Shown here one piece after another: positions 25,425 through 35,890 of a DNA stretch of 64,000 nt. Source of the DNA: Rubrivirga sp. SAORIC476 (GTDB lineage: Bacteria > Bacteroidota > Rhodothermia > Rhodothermales > Rubricoccaceae); NCBI RefSeq assembly GCF_002283555.1, contig NZ_MVOI01000002.1, forward strand, positions 248,001 through 312,000. Reading direction: 5' to 3'. The notes beneath the pieces are model-generated. The model did not search any database. It was not told where the DNA came from and saw only the letters and a list, made by a program, of their open reading frames with translations. The number at the start of each line of letters is the position of its first letter. Position 1 is the first letter of the stretch. Position numbers and translations under genes: made by a program.

Positions 25425-26041
25425 GTCGTCCCGAAGATGCGGTCCCCGGCGTCGCCGAGGCCCGGGCGGATGAAGGCGTTCTCGTCGAGCTGGCGATCCA
25501 ACGCGGCGGTGTAGATCGGCACGTCGGGGTGGTAGTCGGTCAGCCGGGCGACGCCCTCGGGGGCGGCCACGAGGCAGACGAACGAGAGGTCCTTCGCGCC
25601 GCGGCTCTTGAGGTGGTTGATGGCGCCCGAGGCCGACCCGCCCGTCGCCAGCATCGGGTCCACCACGAACACGCGCGCGTCGCTGACCTGCGGCGGCACG
25701 TTGGAGTAGTAGTCGACCGGCTCGTGCGACTGCTCGTCGCGGTACATCCCCAGGTGCCCCACCCGCGCCTCGGGCACGAAGCGGACGAACCCATCCACGA
25801 GGCCGAGGCCGGCGCGGAGCACCGGGACCACCACGACCTCGCGGGCCAACCGGTAGCCGACCGTCTCTTCCAGCGGTGTCTGCACGGTCGTCTCCTCGAC
25901 GGGCAACGTCCGCAGCGCCTCGTACGCCAGGATGGACGACACGTCGGAGAGCGTCCGCCGGAACTGGCCGTACGGCGTGGACACGTCGCGCAGCGTGGTC
26001 AGCGCGCGGTTGAGAAGCGGGTGGTCGACGACGGTCAGCAA
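25421..26041 (-). CDS. upp: Uracil phosphoribosyltransferase
   Basis: Salvages uracil with PRPP to give UMP. The 206-residue cytosolic protein has the start LTVVDHPLLNRALTTLRD, VVPVLRAGLGLVDG, the PRPP loop FVVDPMLATGGSASGAINHL and the C-terminal uracil-binding NAFIRPGLGDAGDRIFGTT. It is the first gene of upp-nhaC (4-bp overlap), an uncommon pairing with no obvious metabolic link. Confidence 0.96.
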   Translation of the reverse strand: MLTVVDHPLLNRALTTLRDVSTPYGQFRRTLSDVSSILAYEALRTLPVEETTVQTPLEETVGYRLAREVVVVPVLRAGLGLVDGFVRFVPEARVGHLGMYRDEQSHEPVDYYSNVPPQVSDARVFVVDPMLATGGSASGAINHLKSRGAKDLSFVCLVAAPEGVARLTDYHPDVPIYTAALDRQLDENAFIRPGLGDAGDRIFGTT

Positions 26042-26123
26042 GGGATAGGGGGCTGTGGCACGGGGCGGGGGTGAGCGAGAGGCGGGGAACAGGCCTCGGG
26101 CCCCGTCCCCCTGGCCTCGCGCC

Positions 26124-27833
<1,710 letters not shown>

Positions 27834-27864
27834 GGGGCGGACGAGGGGGTGAGGACGGAAGCCG

Positions 27865-27872
27865 CGAAGATA
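27865..27872 (-). promoter_or_regulatory. Candidate -7 element (TATCTTCG) for the AGCS gene
   Basis: A TAnnTTCG match on the minus strand, 31 bp before the ATG at 27833. No TTG at the expected -33 spacing. Confidence 0.4.
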
Positions 27873-27938
27873 GGGCCGTTCCCTGCACCTGCGCGCTCGA
27901 CGCACGCAGAGACATCGCGACATCCCTCCACCATTTGA

Positions 27939-27951
27939 CGCCTCTGAGGCG
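27939..27951. terminator. Short hairpin CGCCTC-T-GAGGCG
   Basis: A compact relative of the recurring GCCTCGG hairpin, 10 bp after the TPR lipoprotein stop (minus strand) and upstream of the AGCS promoter. Confidence 0.45.
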
Positions 27952-27960
27952 GGCCGTCCG

Positions 27961-28593
27961 CTACCGCGCCGCGGTGCGGGCAGGCGTCAGATCCTCCAGC
28001 AGCCTCTCCACCACGGCACGCCGTGCGGGGTCGCTCACCTCGAACGAGTCGGCCAGCACGAGGTACTGCTCCAGGTCGGACCGCGCGGCCAGCGTGTCGC
28101 CGAGGTAAGACTGGACGACGCCGCGGTCGAGGATGTGACGTGGCTCGTCGGGCTCCAGGGTGACCGCCTGGTCGAGGTCCTCCAGCGTCCGCACCCAGCC
28201 GTCGTCGAGGGTCTGGGCGACGAAGGCGCGGTGGCTGTAGATCTCGTCGAGCGCCGATCCACGCGCAGGCGTGCCCGCCTCGACGGCCTCGATCGCGGAC
28301 GTGAGGTCGTCGTAGGCCGCCTGCACATCGTCAAGGGCCTCCCGGTCCTCCGAGCGAGCCCAGCGGCAGAGGCCGCGCGCGACGAGCGCGTCCGGGGCGC
28401 CCGGCGACTGCGCCAGCACCGAGTCCAACGACGCGACGCCCTCGTCCACGGCCCCGTCGAGGCAGGCGTCGTAGGCCCGCTCGACGGCCGCAAAGTCCAC
28501 CTCGGACGTGCCCACCGGCCCGGCCTCGGGCGGCGCGTCGCCACACCCGGTGGCGACGAGGAGGGCGAGAACGACGGACCCGAAGCGCGTCAC
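27961..28593 (-). CDS. TPR lipoprotein
   Basis: From GTG 28593 (210 residues) it has a lipoprotein signal (TRFGSVVLALLVATGC) with lipidated cysteine near residue 17. The mature part is alpha-helical with TPR-like units (DACLDGAVDEGVASLDSVLAQSPGAPDALVARGLCRWA; EDLDQAVTLEPDEPRHILDRGVVQSYLGD). The GTG shares one base with the TAG stop of the FtsE-like gene (TAGTG), so translation is probably coupled. Upstream parts of the frame are shadow sequence. Probably an envelope scaffold; partner unknown. Confidence 0.72.
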   Translation of the reverse strand: MTRFGSVVLALLVATGCGDAPPEAGPVGTSEVDFAAVERAYDACLDGAVDEGVASLDSVLAQSPGAPDALVARGLCRWARSEDREALDDVQAAYDDLTSAIEAVEAGTPARGSALDEIYSHRAFVAQTLDDGWVRTLEDLDQAVTLEPDEPRHILDRGVVQSYLGDTLAARSDLEQYLVLADSFEVSDPARRAVVERLLEDLTPARTAAR

Positions 28594-29372
28594 TACAGCG
28601 ACGCCGGGTCGACTTCGATGAGCCGGCCGCGCACGAGCGCGAGCGTCCGCGCCGGGAAGGCCTTCACGAGGCGATAGTCGTGGGTCGCCATCAGGAGCGC
28701 CGTCCCCTGGCGGTTGACCTTGACGAGCAGCTTCTGGATCTCGTCGGCCACGCGGGGGTCGAGGTTGCCCGTCGGCTCGTCGGCCAGGAGGAGGCGCGGG
28801 TGGTTGACGAGCGCCCGCGCGATGCACGCGCGCTGCTGCTCACCGCCCGACATCTCGCTCGGCCGCGCCTTCGCGCGGTGTCCCAGCCCGACCTCCGACA
28901 GCGCCTGCAGCGCCCGCTCCTTGACCTCCTTGCCCCGCTTGCCGGTCGCGTAGAGCGCGAAGGCCACGTTCTCGTACGCGCTCCGGTCGGGCAGCAACTG
29001 GAAGTCCTGGAACACAATGCCCAGCATCCGCCGCAGCAAGGGAATGTCGTTCGGCTTGGTCGTGTCCGACTGGTACGGCCCCACGCGGACGAGCCCGTAC
29101 TCGGGCATCACGTCCATGTAGAGCAGCTTCAGGATGGTCGACTTGCCACTCCCGGTCGGACCGATGAGGTAGGCCATCTCGCCCCGATTGAGCGTCAGGC
29201 TGAGGTCGGACGTGACCTCGACGCGCGAGCCATTGGGGTCGGTGTAGCCCGCGGCCACGTTGCGGATCTCCACGAGCGGACGCTCGCGCGGCGCACCGGC
29301 CGACGGCGGCGCGGAAGAATCGGGGGCAGAGTCGACGGCGGGGTCCACGGAGGCGAAAGAGAGAGCGCCCAA
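28593..29372 (-). CDS. FtsE-like ABC transporter ATP-binding protein
   Basis: A 259-residue ATPase. After a ~30-residue disordered N-terminus it has Walker A GPTGSGKS (71-78), Q-loop Q122, signature MSGGEQQR (174-181), Walker B LLLADEPT (194-201) and a switch histidine in MATHDYRLV. The fold and VGPYQSDTTKPNDIPLLRR insertion resemble FtsE of Bacteroidota. No FtsX-type permease is adjacent; instead it lies between a methyltransferase (1-bp gap) and the TPR lipoprotein. FtsE is favoured over LolD because of the insertion, but this is tentative. Confidence 0.8.
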   Translation of the reverse strand: MGALSFASVDPAVDSAPDSSAPPSAGAPRERPLVEIRNVAAGYTDPNGSRVEVTSDLSLTLNRGEMAYLIGPTGSGKSTILKLLYMDVMPEYGLVRVGPYQSDTTKPNDIPLLRRMLGIVFQDFQLLPDRSAYENVAFALYATGKRGKEVKERALQALSEVGLGHRAKARPSEMSGGEQQRACIARALVNHPRLLLADEPTGNLDPRVADEIQKLLVKVNRQGTALLMATHDYRLVKAFPARTLALVRGRLIEVDPASL

Positions 29373-29373
29373 G

Positions 29374-30147
29374 CTACGCCGCCTCGACCACGTCGTCCGC
29401 TCGGGCGAACACCCAGTGGACGCGCTCGCTGGTCTCGTCGGCGTCCTCCTCCTCGAAGCCGTCGTAGGCCGCGACGGGCACGAGCCCGGCCGCCTCGGCC
29501 GCCGCCTGGACCTCGTCGAGCGTGTACGCCCGCTGGTGGTGCGTCTCGGTGACCTCGCGCCCGTCGGGAAGCGTCAACACGAAGTCGGTCGTGTGGAGGC
29601 GCGTCTCGGGGTCGTAGCGGCTCGTGCGCTGGTACGCGAACGCGTCCGTCTCGCCCGCGTCGTCGAACCCGTCGGCGTGGTTCTCCGAGTTGGCCGGGGT
29701 GGACTGGTCGATGATCGCGACGCCGCCCGGCGCGAGCGCGTCGCGGATGCTGGCGAGGAGGGCGGTGACTGCGTCGAGGTCGAGGAGGTAGTTCAGGCCG
29801 TCGTACACGAGCACCACCACGTCGGCGGGCGGGCCGGGGACCGCGTCGCCGAACGCGAGCGTGCCGAGCGCCACCGGCCGACCGGCCTGACGCACGCGCT
29901 CGCGGGCGACCTCGACCATGGCCTCGGAGCCGTCGTAGGCGCGGTAGGCGTAGCCGCCCGGGGGCGGACCGTACGGCTGGAGCGACACGGCCAGCGCGCC
30001 GGTGCCGCAGCCCAGTTCGACGAGGGTCTCCGCCTCGGGGTGATGCTCGCGCAGGAGCGACTGGAGGTAGGCCGCCCAGAACGGGTAGTCGACGTGCGCC
30101 ATGACGGCGTCGTAGCCGGGGGCGAGGGCGGTGTAGGGAGCGGGCAC
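29374..30147 (-). CDS. SAM-dependent methyltransferase, class I
   Basis: From GTG 30147 it is 257 residues. It begins with a small-molecule-methyltransferase-like PYTALAPGYDAVMAHVDYPFWAAYL; SAM motif I is VELGCGTGALAVSL (43-56), with DGSEAMVEVARERV and PADVVVLVYDGLNYLLD following. The open frame extends to 30375 but that part runs into the divergent gene and lacks protein character. It heads the methyltransferase / FtsE-like / TPR-lipoprotein operon. The substrate is unknown. Confidence 0.82.
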   Translation of the reverse strand: MPAPYTALAPGYDAVMAHVDYPFWAAYLQSLLREHHPEAETLVELGCGTGALAVSLQPYGPPPGGYAYRAYDGSEAMVEVARERVRQAGRPVALGTLAFGDAVPGPPADVVVLVYDGLNYLLDLDAVTALLASIRDALAPGGVAIIDQSTPANSENHADGFDDAGETDAFAYQRTSRYDPETRLHTTDFVLTLPDGREVTETHHQRAYTLDEVQAAAEAAGLVPVAAYDGFEEEDADETSERVHWVFARADDVVEAA

Positions 30148-30261
30148 GGGTCGGGCGGGGTGCGCTGCAAGGTCGGGCCAGGGGAGCACGCGGCGGCGGA
30201 AAATGCCGTGATACCTGTTCGGCCCAGATCGCGCATGAACGATCGACCCTCCCTCCTCCCC

Positions 30262-32091
30262 ATGCTCCGCGCCCTTCCGCTCCTCCTCGCCCTCGTCCTC
30301 GCCACGGCGGCCCACGCCCAGCACGCGACGGCCTACCCCAACCCCCTCGGCGCCGGTCCGCTCACGGTCCAGCACGACGCCGAGGCGGCCGAGGTCGAAC
30401 TATACGACGTGCTCGGCCGCCGCCTCGACCCGCGCTCCGACCTCGCGGCGGGCGTCTACCTCTGGCGCCTCCGCCTCGCCGACGGCACGGCCACGCCCGC
30501 CCAGTCGCTCACGAAGCTGGCGGCGGGACCGCTCGACGTGCACCTCGTCCGCGAGGCCCGCCCGGCCGCCCGGCTGGGGGCCATCGCCGAGGCGACGGTG
30601 GCCGACCGTGAGGGCTGCCGCGTGGCGGCGCCCGCGTTCGGCGGGTTGCAGCACGAGGGCCTGCGCGGGTCCACGCTCACACCCGTCGCTGGGGGCCTCG
30701 GCGTCTCGGGCGGACCGGCCTACGCGGCGCTCCTGACCTGCCTCCAGAACAGCGGCGGCGTGTCGTACGCCTTCCCGCAGGGCGCGTCGCCGTTCGCGAC
30801 CGGCACCAGCCGTTTCGAGGCCGGGGCGATGGGCGCCGCCGGGACCGGCTTCCTCGACTCCGTCGCGGTCAACCTCCGCTCCGTCAGCGGCGGCTTCGCC
30901 GACCTCCGGTTCGGGACCGACGCCCAGTCCGCTCGTGCGCGCATGGTCTACGTGCTCGATTTCCTGCCGGATGGCGGCGTGGCGTTCCTCGACTCGGCGT
31001 TCGTCGCGCCGGGCACCCCCGTCACCCGGCGCATCGCGCGGATGTGGGGCGACGAGGGGCCGCTCGAGCTGTCCGGCCTCGCGTTCTCCAGCCGGCTGGA
31101 GCGGCCGGGCGGCGCGCTCCTCGACTCGGCCCTCGTCGCCGTCGCGGCGTTCCGCACATCTGACCCGAAGGGCGTGATGATCCAGATCGAGGGCGCGACG
31201 CTCCAGGGCGACGCCGTCGCCGTCGCCATCGCGCAGGTGGAGACCGCGATCCCGGCCGTGTTCGAGAAAGCGCTCCTGCAGACGACCGACGCCCAGTTCG
31301 GCGTCGAGGACCTCTCGTTCATGGCAGCCACCGGCGGCGACCCCACGCTCCAGGCGCCCGCCGTGCCCCGGCCGATGTGGCTCCAGCCGGCCGACCCCAA
31401 CGGGCTGATGACCGACGCCGGGACGATGGAGATCCGCTGCGCGCGGGGCCGCTCGTGCAGCACTTACGGCGTCGTCGCCGTCCCGTCGCTCTACTCGACG
31501 TCAGGCATGGGCACCGAGGGGCTCGGCAACGGCTCGGCGCTAGCGGCGTCCGTGCAGGCGGGCGGGTTCGCGACCCGGAACGGGCGCGGCCTCGTCTTCA
31601 GCCCCGGCTCCCAGTTCGCGACCGAGGCCGTCTTCGTTCAGGAGATGCCGTCCGGCGCGACCACGACCGGCGCCGTGCGCGTGGTGGCCGGGACGCCGGG
31701 CAGCAGCAGCCTCGTGGTCGGCGTGCAGGACACCGGCGCCACGCCGACGGTCACGGGCGGCGAGGTCGTCTACCTCCGCGACGGCGTCGTCCGCCGCCAG
31801 TTCGACCTCACGCCCGGGACGCCCGTGAACCTCGGCCTCCGCGTCGAGCTCTCCGGCGCGTTCATCTCCATCCAGGCCGGCGGCGACCCCACGCTCGCGC
31901 CGTCGGGCCGGCTCGTGTTCCGTTACGTGGACGCGCTCCGGGCGAACAGCGCCGTCGAGGTCCGCCTCGACCTCGGCGACCGGACGCCGGAGGGGTACTA
32001 CACGATCACGATGGAGCACCTGACGCCCTGGTCGCTCGACTTCATCGCGGTGAACGGCGGCGGCGATCCGACGTTCTCGGCCGGGCCCTGA
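30262..32091 (+). CDS. Large secreted protein with an N-terminal T9SS-sorting-domain-like module
   Basis: From ATG 30262 (609 residues) the signal peptide is MLRALPLLLALVLATAAHAQ. I prefer this to ATG 30235, which would put nine hydrophilic residues before it. Residues about 24-87 read like a T9SS type A sorting domain (YPNPLGAGPLTV, AEVELYDVLGRRL, LAAGVYLWRLRLADG), yet sit at the N-terminus rather than the C-terminus. The rest is a repetitive beta-rich region with three GGDPT motifs, the last near the end (GGGDPTFSAGP). I recognise no catalytic domain. It is divergent from the methyltransferase operon. Confidence 0.65.
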   Translation: MLRALPLLLALVLATAAHAQHATAYPNPLGAGPLTVQHDAEAAEVELYDVLGRRLDPRSDLAAGVYLWRLRLADGTATPAQSLTKLAAGPLDVHLVREARPAARLGAIAEATVADREGCRVAAPAFGGLQHEGLRGSTLTPVAGGLGVSGGPAYAALLTCLQNSGGVSYAFPQGASPFATGTSRFEAGAMGAAGTGFLDSVAVNLRSVSGGFADLRFGTDAQSARARMVYVLDFLPDGGVAFLDSAFVAPGTPVTRRIARMWGDEGPLELSGLAFSSRLERPGGALLDSALVAVAAFRTSDPKGVMIQIEGATLQGDAVAVAIAQVETAIPAVFEKALLQTTDAQFGVEDLSFMAATGGDPTLQAPAVPRPMWLQPADPNGLMTDAGTMEIRCARGRSCSTYGVVAVPSLYSTSGMGTEGLGNGSALAASVQAGGFATRNGRGLVFSPGSQFATEAVFVQEMPSGATTTGAVRVVAGTPGSSSLVVGVQDTGATPTVTGGEVVYLRDGVVRRQFDLTPGTPVNLGLRVELSGAFISIQAGGDPTLAPSGRLVFRYVDALRANSAVEVRLDLGDRTPEGYYTITMEHLTPWSLDFIAVNGGGDPTFSAGP

Positions 32092-32105
32092 CCCACCGGC
32101 TCCCT

Positions 32106-32125
32106 CCGCCTCGGCATCGAGGCGG
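32106..32125. terminator. Bidirectional hairpin CCGCCTCGG-CA-TCGAGGCGG
   Basis: Variant of the recurring 20-mer with one G-T pair, in the 39-bp gap between the convergent secreted-protein and pdxA genes. Confidence 0.6.
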
Positions 32126-32130
32126 GGGCA

Positions 32131-33129
32131 TCAGCCGGCGCGGCGGGCGGCCATCTGGGCCGCCATCCGGATCGCGGCGATCATCGACGATGCGTCGGCC
32201 ACGTTTTTCCCAGCCACGTCGAACGCCGTCCCGTGGTCCGGGCTCGTGCGCACGATGGGGAGCCCGAGCGTGACGTTCACGCCGGCCCCCTGCGCGAGCG
32301 CCTTGAACGGGGCGAGGCCCTGGTCGTGGTACATCGCCACGACGGCGTCGGCGTGGCGCCAGCCGCCCCGGCCAAAGAACGCGTCGGCCGGGTGCGGGCC
32401 GGACACGTCGAGCCCGTCGACCCGGAGCGCGTCGAGCGCCGGGCGGATCGTGTCGATCTCCTCCGTCCCGATCACGCCGCCGTCGCCCGCGTGCGGGTTG
32501 AGGCCGAGCACGGCGAGGCGGGGCGCGGGGATGCCGAGGTCGGCGTGGAGCGCGTCGGCGAGCGTGCGGCAGACGCGCTGGATGCGGTCCGGCGAGACGA
32601 GCGCCGGGACGGCGGAGACCGGGACGTGGATCGTCACCAGCGCGACGCGGAGCGGCCCGGCAGGGAGGTCCGCCGCGAGGACCATCACGACGGTCGACGC
32701 GCCCGTCCGCTGCTGCAAGAACTCGGTGTGGCCGGGCACGGTGTAGCCCGCGAGTTGGATCGCCTCCTTCGAGATCGGCGCCGTGACGATCCCGTCCACG
32801 TCGCCCGCCAGCGCCAGGTCGATGGCGCACGCGACGGCCTCCATCGCGCGCCGCCCCCCCTCCGCCGTCGTCTGACCGACGTCGAGCACCGGCTCGCTGC
32901 CCGGGTCGGGGTCGAGGATGGCGAGCCCCTCCCCCGCCGCTTGGTCCGCATGGGTCACCTCGCGGACCGGCCCGAGGCCGAGCGCCTCGGCCTGTGCGCC
33001 CAGCACCGCCGCGCTACCCACCACGAGCAGGTCGGCCCCGAGATCGGACGGAGCGGCTTTCAGGATCACCTCGGGACCGATCCCGTTGGGATCGCCCAGG
33101 CTGACGGCGAGAAGAGGGCGGTCGCGCAT
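32131..33129 (-). CDS. pdxA: 4-hydroxythreonine-4-phosphate dehydrogenase
   Basis: NAD-dependent oxidative decarboxylation in DXP-dependent vitamin B6 synthesis. The 332-residue protein has GDPNGIGPEV (12-21), metal and substrate histidines H134 (PGHTEFLQ), H213 (NPHAGDGG) and H268 (MYHDQGLAPFKAL), and TAPISKEA. It shares one base with the pepA stop-start junction. The window also has dxr, the other enzyme using DXP, at 40178. Confidence 0.95.
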   Translation of the reverse strand: MRDRPLLAVSLGDPNGIGPEVILKAAPSDLGADLLVVGSAAVLGAQAEALGLGPVREVTHADQAAGEGLAILDPDPGSEPVLDVGQTTAEGGRRAMEAVACAIDLALAGDVDGIVTAPISKEAIQLAGYTVPGHTEFLQQRTGASTVVMVLAADLPAGPLRVALVTIHVPVSAVPALVSPDRIQRVCRTLADALHADLGIPAPRLAVLGLNPHAGDGGVIGTEEIDTIRPALDALRVDGLDVSGPHPADAFFGRGGWRHADAVVAMYHDQGLAPFKALAQGAGVNVTLGLPIVRTSPDHGTAFDVAGKNVADASSMIAAIRMAAQMAARRAG

Positions 33130-34631
33130 CAGGAGGAGGTCCAGGGGCCGGGTTCAGATGCGAGGCGCGCATCCCCCCCGGCCTCGTCCACCAACAGGTC
33201 CAGCAGCAGGCGGACGCCGAAGCCGCTCGCGCCCTTCGGCCGGTAGCCGTAGGCCGCGTTGAGGAAGGACGGCCGCGCGAGGTCGACGTGGACCCACGGA
33301 TACGCCGGGTCGCCCGCCGCGTCGCGCGTGAACGCCTCCAGGAACGCCGCCGCGGTGATGGTCCCCGCCATTCGCCCCCCGACGTTCTTCAGGTCCGCGA
33401 TGTCGCTCGTCAACTGCTCGCGGTAGTGCGGGTAGAGCGGCAGCACCCACGACAGGTCGCCTGTGGCGTCGCCCGCGCGGTGGACGCGGTCGGCGAGGTC
33501 GCGGTCCTCGTGCCGTGCGAGGACGGCCGCGACGCGCTCGCCGAGGGCGACGCCCTGCGCGCCGGTCAGCGTAGCCGCGTCGAGCACCCAGCGCGGGTCG
33601 AGCCGCTGGGCGAGGCTGAGCGCGTCGGCGAGGATGAGGCGCCCCTCGGCGTCCGTGTTGAGGACCTCGACAGTGGCCCCCGAGTGCATCGTGAGCACGT
33701 CGCCGGGCGCGAAGGCGCGTCCGCCCGGTCGGTTGTCGGTCATCGGCAGCAGCCCGATCACGCGGAGCGGCAGCCCCAACCGCGCGGCGCCGACGACGGC
33801 CGCGGCGACCGCCGCCCCGCCCGCCATGTCGGCCTTCATGAAGTCCATCGAGTCCTTGGTCGGCTTCAGCGACAGCCCGCCGGTGTCGTAGGTCACCGTC
33901 TTGCCCACCAGGACGACCGGCGCGTCCGCTTCGGTGCCCTCGGGCGTCCACTCCAGCGTCACGAAGCGGGGCGGGTCGAGGCTGCCACGGTTGACGCCGA
34001 GCACGCCACCCAGCCGCTCGGCTTCGATCCGGTCCTTGTCCCAGACCTCGCAGCGGACGCCCGCGTCCTCGGCCACCTCGGCGACCAGGTCGGCCAGCGC
34101 CGCCGGCATCTTGGCGTCGGGCGGGAGGTTGACGAGGTCGCGGCACCAGGCCGTCGCCTCGGCGCGGACCGCCGCGCGCCCCACCGCTGCCGTCAGGCCG
34201 TCGGACGGGGTCTCCGCCCACAGCCCGAGCGCGACGGGGTCCTGCGGGTCCTCCGACCGGCACGCGTCGAACCGGTACCCGCCGAGCAGGAAGCCCTCCA
34301 CGAGGGCCGCCGCCACGTCAGCGGATTCCCCCGGGGGGAGCGCCAGCACGGCGCGGTCGAGGTCGAGGCTGTCCGCCTGCCGAGCCGCCGCCGCCGCCGC
34401 CCAGCGCCAGCGCTCCAGGCCGGGTTCGTCGCCGAGGCGGACGACCAGCACGCGCGAGCCGTCAGGGCGGATGAGCATGGCCGGACGCTTCGCCGCCGCT
34501 GCGTCCGTCCGCGCGGTCTCATATGCGGGGCCGAGCGCCGCGCGCCACGCCTCCGGTCCGTCGCCGTCGACGGGGAGCACGAGGAGCCCGGTCGGGGAAT
34601 CGAGGAGGTCGCCGGAGACGAGGTGGATCAT
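33129..34631 (-). CDS. pepA: Leucyl aminopeptidase (M17, PepA)
   Basis: A 500-residue, two-metal, cytosolic aminopeptidase. The divergent N-terminal macro-like domain (1-150) is followed by the catalytic domain: the first metal site reads VGKTVTYDTGGLSLKPT (242-258), with threonine where glycine usually follows K244, then MKADMAGGAAV, and the M17 signature NTDAEGRL (325-332). The C-terminal VDLARPSFLNAAYGYRPKGASGFGVRLLLDLL is typical. First of pepA-pdxA; a 149-bp gap separates it from nrnA. Confidence 0.94.
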   Translation of the reverse strand: MIHLVSGDLLDSPTGLLVLPVDGDGPEAWRAALGPAYETARTDAAAAKRPAMLIRPDGSRVLVVRLGDEPGLERWRWAAAAAARQADSLDLDRAVLALPPGESADVAAALVEGFLLGGYRFDACRSEDPQDPVALGLWAETPSDGLTAAVGRAAVRAEATAWCRDLVNLPPDAKMPAALADLVAEVAEDAGVRCEVWDKDRIEAERLGGVLGVNRGSLDPPRFVTLEWTPEGTEADAPVVLVGKTVTYDTGGLSLKPTKDSMDFMKADMAGGAAVAAAVVGAARLGLPLRVIGLLPMTDNRPGGRAFAPGDVLTMHSGATVEVLNTDAEGRLILADALSLAQRLDPRWVLDAATLTGAQGVALGERVAAVLARHEDRDLADRVHRAGDATGDLSWVLPLYPHYREQLTSDIADLKNVGGRMAGTITAAAFLEAFTRDAAGDPAYPWVHVDLARPSFLNAAYGYRPKGASGFGVRLLLDLLVDEAGGDARLASEPGPWTSS

Positions 34632-34780
34632 GAGAGCGTGGGGGCGAGCGGCAGGCTCGGGTGTCGAGAGGCTGCCAGGATCCCGCCTTCGGGTTCGGGA
34701 CGAGACGGAGGAGATGAGGGGCCGGCGAATCCGGCGCAGACCGCACCGCCCTGCATGCCGGCACAGGCCACCACGCGGGA

Positions 34781-35890
34781 TCAGTCGATCGATCCCTTAA
34801 ACTGGGCGAGCAGGGCGAGGTCTGCCTCAGAAAGTCCCCCGTCGTCATCGTCGTCCTCCGTCGCGCCCGGTGCGACGATGTGCATCGGGGCCGAGTCCAC
34901 GACGTCCTTGATCGTGCGCGAGAGCTGGCCGTCCTTGACGAAGGCCCCGGATGCGTTGGCGTGCCCACCGCCGCCGAACCGGCTCGCCCACTGGTTGATC
35001 GGGCAGTCGCCCTTGGAGCGGAACGACAGCTTGACGCCGGACGACAGCTCCAGGAAGATGACTGCCGCGAGGACGCCGTCCAGCGACAGGCCGTAGTTGA
35101 TCAGCCCCTCGGTCTCGTCGAAGAAGGCGCCCGACTGGCGGAGCATGTCCTGGGTGACGAACATCGTCGCCAGTCGGCCCTCGTAGTGGGTGGTGATGGT
35201 GGCGAGCGAGGCGCTCAGCAGCGCCAGCCCCTCGCGGCTGCGGCCGTCGAAGATCGAGATGTGGATCGGCTCCGGCGCCACGTCGCCGCGCTCCAGGATG
35301 TCGGCCACGATGGCGTGCGTCCGCGGCGTCGTCGCGCTGTAGCGGAACGAGCCGGTGTCGGTCATGATGCCGACGTAGAGCGCCGTCGCCACCGCCCGGT
35401 CGACCAGGGCCGGGTCGATGCCCGCGATCAGTTCGTAGGCGATCTCGGCCGCCGAGGCCGTGTCGGTACGCACGCAGGGCGCGTCGAACCACGTCTCCGG
35501 GTCCGGGTGGTGGTCGATCAGCAGCACCGGTCGCCCCGACTTGCGGAACACGTCTCCGACGGCCCCGAGGCGGTGAGCCGCGTTGGCGTCGACCACCAGG
35601 AGCGCGTCTGCCTCGGCGACGGCCTGGGCCTGGGCGAGGTCGCCGGACTCGTAGACCGCCATCAGGCCCGCCGGCTGCTCCTCGGCGAGCCAGTCGAGGT
35701 TGCGCGGCACCTTGTCGGTGTTCAGCACGAGGACGGTCTTGCCGAGCGCCTGGAGGGCGCGAGCGACCGCGATCTCCGTGCCGATGGCGTCGCCGTCGGG
35801 CCGGAGGTGCGTCGTGATGACGACGCGGTCGGCAGCGACGAGGGCGTCGCGGACGGCGGCGAGGGCGGGCGAATCGTGAACGGGGATCAT
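34781..35890 (-). CDS. DHH-family NrnA-type oligoribonuclease / pAp phosphatase
   Basis: From ATG 35890 it is 369 residues. It degrades short RNA oligomers and probably 3'-phosphoadenosine 5'-phosphate. DHH-domain motifs are THLRPDGDAIGTE (27-39), VVDAN (99-103), LIDHHPDPETW with D126-H127-H128 and IMTDTGSFRYS. The C-terminal DHHA1 domain has FGGGGHANASGA. A poly-aspartate tract lies near the end (EDDDDDGG). The ATG overlaps ndh by 4 bp. Confidence 0.92.
   Translation of the reverse strand: MIPVHDSPALAAVRDALVAADRVVITTHLRPDGDAIGTEIAVARALQALGKTVLVLNTDKVPRNLDWLAEEQPAGLMAVYESGDLAQAQAVAEADALLVVDANAAHRLGAVGDVFRKSGRPVLLIDHHPDPETWFDAPCVRTDTASAAEIAYELIAGIDPALVDRAVATALYVGIMTDTGSFRYSATTPRTHAIVADILERGDVAPEPIHISIFDGRSREGLALLSASLATITTHYEGRLATMFVTQDMLRQSGAFFDETEGLINYGLSLDGVLAAVIFLELSSGVKLSFRSKGDCPINQWASRFGGGGHANASGAFVKDGQLSRTIKDVVDSAPMHIVAPGATEDDDDDGGLSEADLALLAQFKGSID

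Noticed and set aside
23226-25514. 762-codon plus-strand open frame opposite nhaC
   Set aside because: Arg/His/Asp-rich shadow; nhaC membrane helices and signatures are clear on the minus strand.
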